From: an uncultured Clostridia bacterium
GTDB taxonomy: Bacteria > Bacillota > Clostridia > Christensenellales > CAG-1252
DNA: 44,405 nucleotides
Direction of reading: 5' to 3'
NCBI GenBank assembly: GCA_945482995.1
Contig: CALYRM010000006.1
Span: forward strand, 1-44,405
Shown here: in pieces, positions 30,632 to 40,200 of the stretch
Layout: each line of letters opens with the position of its first letter
How positions within the stretch are numbered: the stretch's first letter is position 1
Notes under the pieces: generated by a model
Told to the model about the DNA's origin: nothing
The model's database searches: none
What the model saw: only the letters and a program-made list of their open reading frames with translations
Translations under genes and position numbers: made by a program

Positions 30632-31552
30632 ATGATTTGTATTTACATTAGTGATGAAAAAATCAAACTAATTGAGGGCGATGCAAGAGGAAACAGAATC
30701 ATAGTTCAAAGATTTTATGATATCAGCACCAAAGCAGGCTCATTAGAAAGTGGCGCAATCAAAGATACCGTAGTTTTCACGCAAGCGCTTCAAGACTGTA
30801 TGCAAGCAACCAATATGAAAGCCGGCAAGGCTTGTTACGTGTTGGATAACAGCAGAATTGTTTTCCGTGAAATGATTGTTCCGGACGTACCCGACGCGAA
30901 GCTAAAAAAGGTTATCCAATCCGAACTGTTTTCGGAGTCAAAGAGCCAAAACACCACGCTTGACTATATCGTGTTAGAAAAGTTCAAGGACGAGAAAAAG
31001 ATTAACAAGCTTCGTATAATGGTTACATATATCAATAACGAGATTATTGACAATTTATCGGTATCAGCCGTTGAGTTGGGCTTAACTCCCGTTGCTCTTG
31101 ATATTGCTCCAAACACAATGAGCAAGTTAATTTCGCTATATAATTCAAACGGCGCAGACAGAAAACTTTTGAGTAAAACCTTTGTGCTTTTGGACTTTAA
31201 AGATACCTTTATTTCGATTTACGTATTTGACGGCTACAAAACACAATTCACCAAAAGCTCGGTTCTCTATGTTTCCGACCCCGAACATCCGGATTTAGAT
31301 TATTTGGCAAGTGAAATGTCCACTCAGTTAAATAGCACTATAAGATACTATCAATCCAGAAATCCCGACAAAACGGTTGAAGCGGTTTATGTTACAGGCA
31401 ACGCTCTTGTATTAGATCAAATTATGCAAGCGTTAGCCGATTCGGTAAATCTTATGATTTCCCACTTGCCACTGCCGTCATTTGTCAAGGGAATGGAGCT
31501 AATCGATTATAACGCCTTTACTTGCGCTTTAGGCACCTTTATAAGGAGATAA
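30632..31552 (+). CDS. pilM: PilM-like actin-fold pilus assembly protein
   Basis: 306 aa; N-terminal 'MICIYISDEKIKLIEGD', 'FREMIVPDVPDAKLKKVIQSEL', 'LGLTPVALDIAPNTMSKL', with syntenic position after pilC and before PilN/PilO-like genes. Confidence 0.8.
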   Translation: MICIYISDEKIKLIEGDARGNRIIVQRFYDISTKAGSLESGAIKDTVVFTQALQDCMQATNMKAGKACYVLDNSRIVFREMIVPDVPDAKLKKVIQSELFSESKSQNTTLDYIVLEKFKDEKKINKLRIMVTYINNEIIDNLSVSAVELGLTPVALDIAPNTMSKLISLYNSNGADRKLLSKTFVLLDFKDTFISIYVFDGYKTQFTKSSVLYVSDPEHPDLDYLASEMSTQLNSTIRYYQSRNPDKTVEAVYVTGNALVLDQIMQALADSVNLMISHLPLPSFVKGMELIDYNAFTCALGTFIRR

Positions 31553-31556
31553 GACT

Positions 31557-32720
31557 ATGGGATACAAAAGTGATATAAACTTATTTAAAGCGGCAGGTGG
31601 TTCGGTTGCCAAGGGCAAAAAAATGCCCATTACAAAAAAGTTATTAATATGCTTAGTAGCCGTTATCTTTATTTGCGGTGCAGTAATCGGGTTGCTAACG
31701 TATATGAATTCCGCTCAAACAAAGGAGTTGAAAAAGTTAGTAGATCAAAAGAATTCATATGAATTTACCAAGAGATTAACTCAATCCCTGATAAAGGATT
31801 ATAACAACGTTACCGCTTCCAAGGATTCGTTGTCGTTCATAGAATATTATAATGAATTAAGTTCGGGACTATTTTCACCACTAACCGAAGAAGAGCTTAC
31901 CGCAATCAAGGGCTATATGTTGAATAACGGTTATACAACCGAGTTTAGCTTTACAGACGTTGCCGAAGAGCTCAAAAAGCAAATAGCGCTAGCGCCCTAT
32001 AAAATCGATTCTAATGACGATAATGCTGCCCTTCTCCAAGAAAGCTACAAGTTACTTTATAGCGCAATATCGAGTATGATTGAGTATCCTGAGCTATTTG
32101 CAGATTTACCCACACAAAACGAAAACGATATTTGGTATTCATATTTTAGAGGTCAATTCGTAGCAGTTGTACAGGGTGCAGGCGATTATAGATTATTACT
32201 TCAAGGCTTAACCGATAGCGCTCAAACGGGAGTAAATCCATTCCTAGGTTTGGATATGGAAACCGATACAGGGGCTGAAAAGCTAACCGAAGCCTATGGA
32301 ATAACCGTTAATATCGAGGGTGTTGATTATACCGTAATAAGTATCACGAGAAGAACAATAGTTGAAAGACTATTTGACGCTATCGAAGATAGAATAAAAA
32401 TTGCTCTTGAAAATGAATACGACCAAACGGGCGTTGAATATAAGTACTCAATAGGCAAGCTGGAAGTAAACACAAGAGAAAATACCATTTCCTTCCAAAT
32501 CAGAGCCACTCAAAGCGAAGTATTCGGTTTAGAAGATATCGTGTACGCTATTGATGGCAGTCCGTTCTTCAAAGCGGAAAAAGATTTAGTGTTTGATTTT
32601 GAGGACGGAGCAAGCTTGCAAGAGGCCGAATTAGTCTTTACAATAGAGAATTACGCAAAGGACGCTATGCAAGAAATTGTCAAAACAATTTTTGCAAACA
32701 GTGAAACCGAAGGAGAATAA
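31557..32720 (+). CDS. PilN-like bitopic membrane protein
   Basis: 387 aa; short cytoplasmic N-terminus 'MGYKSDINLFKAAGG' (PilN-like INL motif), one TM helix 'LLICLVAVIFICGAVIGLLTYM', coiled start; 4 nt after pilM. Confidence 0.65.
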   Translation: MGYKSDINLFKAAGGSVAKGKKMPITKKLLICLVAVIFICGAVIGLLTYMNSAQTKELKKLVDQKNSYEFTKRLTQSLIKDYNNVTASKDSLSFIEYYNELSSGLFSPLTEEELTAIKGYMLNNGYTTEFSFTDVAEELKKQIALAPYKIDSNDDNAALLQESYKLLYSAISSMIEYPELFADLPTQNENDIWYSYFRGQFVAVVQGAGDYRLLLQGLTDSAQTGVNPFLGLDMETDTGAEKLTEAYGITVNIEGVDYTVISITRRTIVERLFDAIEDRIKIALENEYDQTGVEYKYSIGKLEVNTRENTISFQIRATQSEVFGLEDIVYAIDGSPFFKAEKDLVFDFEDGASLQEAELVFTIENYAKDAMQEIVKTIFANSETEGE

Positions 32721-32722
32721 TT

Positions 32723-33589
32723 ATGGAAACTTCATTAACTCAAAGAGATAAAGCCTTATTGTTGATATTGGGAATTATATTGATAGTTTTCGCTGCGGTT
32801 ATGATACCAAAATTTGGTATCTATGCGCTTATTTCTTCGCGAAGCGAAACTCAAGCGGCAATCAATAAACAAAAATCTGAGAATGAAACTTTATATATGG
32901 AGCTTGTATCAAGCGGTATTAGCGGTGCATATGCCGAAAGTGCAGCTATGGCTAAAAACTATTTGGAAAAAAGATTGCTTGCCGAAAAACACAATTTAGC
33001 TCTTTTGTCAAATTCAATTTGTCGTCAAGAATCCTTTGATACGGCTAAAAACTGGGTTTCTACAATGAAGTACAAGGGATACGTAGTAGGAGAGGATAGT
33101 TATTTTTCTAGCTTAAATCTTGCAAATCAAGTGGTAGTTCCCAATGACACATTGAGTTTAGACGATGTTAGTTATAACGTAAACAAATATGAATCGCCTG
33201 TTGAAGTTGTCCTATCTACCGAAATAGTATTTAGTTTTTCGTTAGATAATTGCTTGAACGTTGCAACGCTAAATGACTTAGCTGCAATGTTAGTTATGTC
33301 GTCTCAAGCCATTCGTCGTGGATCTTGTACTGTAACCGAATTTAATTATCAAAAAACATATGAAGACGCAGCAAAAGATAAGGTAACTGTTACAATAGCT
33401 GTCTATACCACAGTTAATGAAGAGTTGTCGGGCTATGCAAGTGAAATCTGCGAATGTCACTCTTGCGGATATGCGTATACCTTAGCTTGGTACAACACAC
33501 AGCTCGAAAACGGCGAGATTGATGGCGGAGTAAACGTAGTAACCTGTCCCGACTGTCAAAGCGAGTTGGACGGAACGACAATTGGATAG
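32723..33589 (+). CDS. PilO-like bitopic membrane protein with C-terminal Cys4+ zinc-ribbon-like motif
   Basis: 288 aa; TM 'ALLLILGIILIVFAAVMIPKFGIY' then coiled coil; C-terminus 'CECHSCGYAYTLAWYNTQLENGEIDGGVNVVTCPDCQSELDG'; 2 nt after the preceding gene. Confidence 0.65.
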   Translation: METSLTQRDKALLLILGIILIVFAAVMIPKFGIYALISSRSETQAAINKQKSENETLYMELVSSGISGAYAESAAMAKNYLEKRLLAEKHNLALLSNSICRQESFDTAKNWVSTMKYKGYVVGEDSYFSSLNLANQVVVPNDTLSLDDVSYNVNKYESPVEVVLSTEIVFSFSLDNCLNVATLNDLAAMLVMSSQAIRRGSCTVTEFNYQKTYEDAAKDKVTVTIAVYTTVNEELSGYASEICECHSCGYAYTLAWYNTQLENGEIDGGVNVVTCPDCQSELDGTTIG

Positions 33590-33604
33590 CAGTTGCTATC
33601 CAAT
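33581..33604 (+). other. Perfect 11-bp inverted repeat straddling the PilO-like gene stop codon
   Basis: ATTGGATAGCA-gt-TGCTATCCAAT; TAG stop at 33587-33589 lies in the left arm; followed directly by AATGAAATCC. Confidence 0.85.
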
Positions 33605-33753
33605 AATGAAATCCACCCATAATGTCATCCTGACTAGTATTGTCATCCTGAGCGGAACGAAGTGAAGTCGTAAGGATCTCATCCGCTTTCGCCATCCTTG
33701 ACCTGCCCGCGTCATCCTGAGCGTAGTGCAACGGAGTCGTAAGGATCTCATCC

Positions 33754-33884
33754 ACTCTTTGTTGGAACAAAGAATGAAATCTGCCTTGATTGGCAGATGA
33801 AATCCCTACAGGATGAAATCACTTCGTGATGAAATCCGCCTTTCATGCGGGTTTTGGACTTCGTGATTGTATAGTGTTGTGCAT
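33754..33884 (+). repeat. Hairpin-bead element copy 1
   Basis: TCTTTGTT-gg-AACAAAGA ATGAAATCTGCC-ttgatt-GGCAGAT GAAATCC-ctaca-GGAT GAAATCAC-ttc-GTGAT GAAATCCGC-ctttcat-GCGGG..., then ACTTCGTGATTGTATAGTGTTGTGCAT. Confidence 0.9.
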
Positions 33885-33945
33885 GTCATCCTTCGCCATA
33901 ATGTCATCCTGAGCGTAGTGCAACGGAGTCGTGAGGATCTCATCC

Positions 33946-34079
33946 ACTCTTTGTTAGTCCAACAAAGAATGAAATCTGCCTTGATTGGCAGATGAAATCC
34001 CTACAGGATGAAATCACTTCGTGATGAAATCCGCCTTTCATGCGGGTTTTGGACTTCGTGATTGTATAGTGTTGTGCAT
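33946..34079 (+). repeat. Hairpin-bead element copy 2
   Basis: 124 nt identical to copy 1 from AACAAAGAATG onward (33961-34084 vs 33766-33889); first-hairpin loop differs (agtcc vs gg). About 192 bp tandem offset. Confidence 0.9.
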
Positions 34080-34166
34080 GTCATTCTTACCCATATAACG
34101 TCATCCTGAGCGGAGTGTAACGAAGTCGTGAGGATCTCATCCACTTCGGTCGACATGACGGAACAA

Positions 34167-34199
34167 GGATTAAATTCCTCGACTACGCTTAAGAATGAC
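34167..34199 (-). repeat. Inverted-orientation copy of the GTCATTC-type palindromic repeat
   Basis: Minus strand reads GTCATTCTTAAGCGTAGTCGAGGAATTTAATCC. Confidence 0.75.
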
Positions 34200-34248
34200 T
34201 GACGATTTCGAAAAATGAGTAATACTAAAATAGTTTTGAGGTAAAAAG

Positions 34249-37200
34249 ATGGAACTCAAAAGACTAAAAATATTAAAGAATAATAAAGGTGCTGCTCTGA
34301 TGTACACCATGATGTTCTTATTACTATTATCTGTAATAGTAGTATCTTTTAGTTTGATTTCTATCAATATGTATAAAACTACGGCTTATTCCGCCAATAA
34401 AACACAAAACTTTACGTTGGCAAAGGCGATAGGTCAAGCTTTCGCTCTTGAGCTTAGCGAAGACGTGGACGCAACCTCAATCGTTGCATATTTAGAGAAT
34501 AATACACAATATGCAAAAACGGTAAAGGGCTCTGCAAGCGTCGTTTTCGATCCTAAAGACGACAGCAAAAAATCTCAGATTAATCAAGCCTTAAAGGGAA
34601 CCGGATTGACTATAGACGATCTTGCCGAAATTAATTTGATAGCAGGATTGAAATTTTATTTTAAAATCACTTGTGCAAACTGCGGCGCTGTATTAGAGGA
34701 TATAAAAGATAGCTCGAATCGAGATAGCACGTTTTGCCAATCTTCGGTTTGTAGAGGCTTGCATAACGAAAAGAATATTAATAAAAAATATTTATATCTC
34801 GACGTCACCGTAAGCTATCATGGTGTGACAGAGGTTGTAACTACGGTATTTACATATTTGGATAAAGAAGACTTTACCCAAACAATGTACGATTTATTTA
34901 GTGTATATAACATTTATTCCACTAGCCCAAAAGATATGCAATTTGATTTTGCAGCTCCTGACGATATCGGCGGTGTTCAACCGAACGTATACTTGTATAA
35001 CGGCGTAGACAGCGAGGAAGAGGGTTACGGCACAACCACAAGAGAAACCTATAAGCTTGAAGAAAGTATTAAAGCCAATTTGACAAGCACGGGTGACGTT
35101 ACGATAACGAGCTCGAGTGGAGATATAAGAAGTATACTTGGAACTGTTACTTCTTATGGCGCAATGACTCTTGAAAGAGTAAATATCGGTAATGGAAGTA
35201 GCAGTAGCAATATTTATATAAGGAATTCACTCACCGTAAATTCCACTGCTAGGGTACATGGAAGTATATACGCAAGAAACACGGTTAAAATTACAGGTCC
35301 CAATTCCACTACTACTATGGTGGACGGCACTATCTATGCGCTCGGTAACGTAACCATCCAAAATTGTACAGTAGGTAGAATAATAGGCGGAGCTGGCTGT
35401 AATATTACACTTATTAATGCCAACTGTAATAGCATATCTACAGACGGAAGCGTTACTATTGACAAATCCACAGTTACAGGCAATGTGTATTGTGGCGACC
35501 TAACGATGAAATCAAGCGGAAGAGAGTCGAAGATTACAGGTAAAGCCGAGGTTAAAGGAAATCTTGTAATTGAATCGACGGATTCGGGCAAAAATACAAT
35601 AGGTAGCACGTCTAATCAAAATGTTATTAACGTAGGCGGTAACGCAACTTTTAAGGGTAATAGCTCCAAGGTCTCCGAAATACTCGGTAACGTCATTATA
35701 GCAGGTTCAATAAATTATAATAACAGCAAGTCTGTTACCAAAATAAACGGTAGCTTGCACGTAAAAGGAGATATACCGGTTACTATTGGCGAAGAAAGAA
35801 TTAACGCATGTTATCTATCTGCACTCGAGGTTACAGGCGACGTTCTTTTGTCGTCGGGCAAGGGTTGCATTCCGCTTTTTGGTAAAGAAAACGGCTCGAC
35901 CTCTGAGGCTAAAACCGTGATTGGCGGTTTGTTGACAGTCTATACCGATATGCTTATTGGCGATGAGCTAGGCGGTATTATCGATGGCGAGGAGAAATCA
36001 ACAGGCGTTTCTTACACCTTTGTAGATGGCACTCCCAAATACGTCAATTTGAATGGGGCAACCATTAACAAGCTTTATATCAAAAAGAAAGGTTCAACGA
36101 GCGACATAACTCAGGCGCTATTACAAAATGGTACGATAGTATCAGGAATTGAAGCCGAACAAATAATTGTATCGGGTATTACAATCGAAGAAAACTGCGT
36201 TGTAATGGCAGAGGGAATAAACGGCGCATTTGTTGCCGTAGATAACTCCAAATTAAAGGGGAAAATCGTAGCAAATAGAATGTTTTCCTTGCACGAGGGA
36301 AGTATTTTATATGCTACCCAAAACGGTTTCGTTCACGTTTCAGGAACGGAAACGGAAAAAGCTTTGGCTTATATCGACGGCGAAATTGAAGGAGAACTTG
36401 TTGTCGGTCAAAAGATTACGGTTTCTCAAGCGAACGGTGAATTAAAGATTAAGTCAAAAGCAGTTTTGCATGGAAATTCTTTAGATAAAGATATTTATAT
36501 AAACGGCGACCTAACTGTTGAAGCCCATTCTATGGCGGATATAACAAACAATCCCGAACAATTTGCGCCGAGATTAACAACCGAAAACAACAATGGAAGT
36601 AGAATCTACCTTTCCACAGGCACTGCGCATTTAAACGGGTGGGTTTACGATTTTTATGTAAATAACGCTGAAGTCATAATGCAGGACGAAATCGAAGGTA
36701 TGGCAGGCAAGCCGTATATCAAGGGTACTACGTTTGATTCGTCAGACTTCGTAACAATAGGTGAAAACGGTCTTATAAATTCCGAGGGCGCTACCTATAC
36801 AAACGATAACGTAATAGTATACGTCTATAAAACTCCTATGGAGCCATTGGGCGACTTGACTATTTCGGGTACTCTTGTAATAAAGAAAGGCGAACGTCTA
36901 GAATGTAATTCTCTAAAAGTTAAACGAATAATTACAGATGATATCAACGAAGAATTGACGCCGTCTAATTTTGATTCTGCTAAAACAAGAATTGTTAATC
37001 GCGTCAACAGCTTCAATTTTAATAGCGATAGTAGAGTTGTAGGTATAACCGTAAATGGTGATACCCAAATCAATCAAACTGTTTCGGACAAGATAATGAT
37101 TACAGGCTGCACCTTTAACGGTTGGCTAAAACTGAAAAACGTATCTGGAACGGTCATTATTGACAGGAGTGAAGTAACAGGTGCAAGATATACGACATAT

Positions 37201-40200
37201 GCAAGCAACGACACCAAATCCAACAATGCTTATAAGGGTTGTTTGGATGTCGGAAGCGCCAATTTGCATCTAGAAAACAGTTTCGTAGGCGGAACAGCGA
37301 GCAAAAACAACGTGACTCAAGATTCTTCGATACCATATCAAGGTAACGTTTACACCAATGGCGTTTTTACAATGAACGGCGGTCAAGTATATGGCACCGT
37401 TTACTGCTCGTATGCAACTGATCTAATAGACAACAAAATAAGCGGCGGATTAGTTATGTCGACCACTTCTTCGGTATCGGTTAATTGGTCTCCAACGTTT
37501 ATCAACAAGTTTATTTACGGACCAAAGGTAAAGGCAACCGTAACAAGTGGCACGTTGTGCGGTACGTCACCATCTTCAACAGCAACAGCGAATAATCTCA
37601 ATACAAATTCTTATTTTATCCGCTTGCAGGACTTAACTATGAGCGATAGCGCGGTTATTGCCGAATACGTTTCGGTATTCGTAGACGATGGCGCTGACAC
37701 CAAGCTTGCAGGCAAAAATATAGGGAACGTTTATGCAAAGACTGCTAAGTTGACAATCTACGTTGCCGATTCACTATCTACGACTAAGATTGCAGGGTAC
37801 ATGTACTGCGTAGGACAACTACAATATGCGGACGGTTTAACTCCAACTGCCGCAAAGGGCTTATATGCTAAAAATACCACTATTCCGATAAGTGAAAACA
37901 ATATACCTTTTGAAAATATAAACGGAAACGTTGATATAGTAGGATCCTTAACCTTTGACGTTTCGTTTAATAACGTTACAGGTTACGTTTACGCACCCAA
38001 AGCTAATGTTACGCTTAATTCGACGGTAGAAGGCAATATAGAGGCGAACACGTTATATGTAACGCCTAAGTCCCAAACCGAGATAAAGGGCAATGTGCTT
38101 GTAAACAGTCTATACGTTTATACAGATAGCTACAAGGTACATTTCCTTGAAAATGTTAAAACCTCTTTGTTAGCGGTAAATTTGAAACTAAAATCTACCG
38201 GTGGCGACATAACGCTTACAACAAAAATCGATAATCCCGACGGACAATTTGCACCCACCGTATCGGGTGGAAGCTACGTATCGTTTTATGAAAACGTTTA
38301 TGTTTCCAAGGGAACATCGGGTAGCGGCAGAGCATTCTTGAGATGCTGTACTTTTGAAAAACGCAACGTCAAAAATAGTAATAACGGCGCAACGCTCTAT
38401 GCAGATAGAGGAGTTTACGCAAGCACCGTTAATTTTTACGGAGCAGGCTACGTAAGTACTCAACAGCACTGCTTCACCACAGGACTTGGCGTATACAACA
38501 TTTCGTCGTCAAATTATTCAACCAACTATGGTTCTATTGTGGCGGGTATTGCAAAGAGCGAAACAACGAGCTACGGTTTGTATCTTTCTGACACGAATTG
38601 CTATTCGAATGTAGTATTGTTATCTAGTCAATCGGCGTACTTGACCAAAACAACTCTTGGTGAAAGGGCAAATGCAGATTCGATGTCTGCCGATAGAAAA
38701 AAGAGCTATCAAAAATACTATAGCTTTGGCGGCGACGTAACAATGAATGAAACTCATATCGAGAGCATTACTTCGACCAATTCCGCCGACCCCGGTGCAT
38801 ACACATATGTCAACGTAGTTGGCAATCTAACGCTACAAAACAATAGCTACATAGGTTCTTCTTATTCAACCGAACGTGTACACGCACACACGGGCTTTAA
38901 GGGCGTTTACGTCGCAAAAAAATTGACAATCGATAGTGGCTGTACAATTCGTCTTAATATTTATTGTAAGGGCGCCTTAAACAACAATGGTTCTATTCAA
39001 TTAAACATTGAAAAGAAAATAGAATGGAGAGATACCAAGGGTTGGGGCTGGACTGACGATTGGGAATATATGGAATCAATATATACTTGCGGTGGCGTGG
39101 TTTATTCAAATGGTTATAGTGGCTCGGGATATTTGTCTTTAGACTCATATACAAAAAGCTACCATATGGAGAAAAATGGTAAATGGCAGAAATTTTATCT
39201 AAAAGAGAATGAAGGTCATAATACTATTGCAGGTGTTATCGATAAGCCTGAAAGAAAAAAGGATTACTCTTTCTGCACCCATAATAGTGCAAATCGTAAT
39301 ACCAATTCCTCAAGCGCAGAGAGTTGTCCTTTTGCACCCAATAAGATAACTTCAACAACTCTTGCAGGGAATCTAGTAAATTGCGGTGTGTCGAGAGACA
39401 ACTCTACTCCTACCGCTCCAACGAAAGACAAATTGCAGGGGTTTGTCGGTGTAGAATGGAATACAACTGAAGCTACCGAGGGAAAATATAAAACTCCTTT
39501 AAGCATTATCGCTTTCTCACACGCAACGACTATTAAAATAGAAGAGGTGACGCTTGTATCTAAAACATCACTGCCATCCACACAACTAGACACAAGCAAC
39601 CGAACGTATTGGAAACCGCAGGCAATTCCTTTAAGGTGGTATTTGCCAACTCAAACAACGGCAGGCGAACCTGTTAGCCTCAATCCTAACGCTAACAATA
39701 TGATGACCGTTGCACAAAAGAAACTTGGACAATCCATAGACGCACTTGAAGCTTGTCAACAAAATTTCAAAGAATTTCGCGAATTAAATGTTTGGGAATG
39801 GATTAAGGGTGACGCGATTAAAATAGCAAAGGAATTGAAAAACAACGCAAAAAGTTTCTTTAAGAATCTGCCAACTTTATTTACGCCGTCATCTTCATAT
39901 TTGGGCTTAAAGTTTAAAAATGATGCCGACGCAAAATTCTATAGAGTTACGGCAACCAAAGCTTCAAGCGTTATGAGTGACGCTAATGGTAAGGATTTGC
40001 TTGTAATTACAAGACGTTGTATGGTTGTCAATGGCACATTCCCGTCGGGGAAGTTGTTGAACGACCTTATCGAGCATGTAAATTGGAATCCTGATTGGGT
40101 TATTCCGATAAACGTTAAATTTAACCAAAGACCCGTAGGACTTGTATTTTTCAATAGCGGTGTAGTGCCATATAGCGTCTTTGACGGCAAGAATACCGAA

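Larger units (their letters stand above)
33622..34148 (+). repeat. Cluster of GTCATCC-type palindromic repeats interleaved with two hairpin-bead elements
   Basis: Copies of GTCATCCTGAGCG...GTCGTRAGGATCTCATCC near 33640, 33711, 33903 and 34100, plus truncated copies joined to the bead elements. Confidence 0.9.

Noticed and set aside
33414-33770. ORF 33414-33770 (-)
   Set aside because: Antisense to the PilO-like gene plus repeat translation.
33754-34109. CRISPR array
   Set aside because: The repeated GAAA/ATGAAATC linker is too short and the intervals are self-complementary hairpins that recur between copies, not unique spacers; no cas genes in the window.
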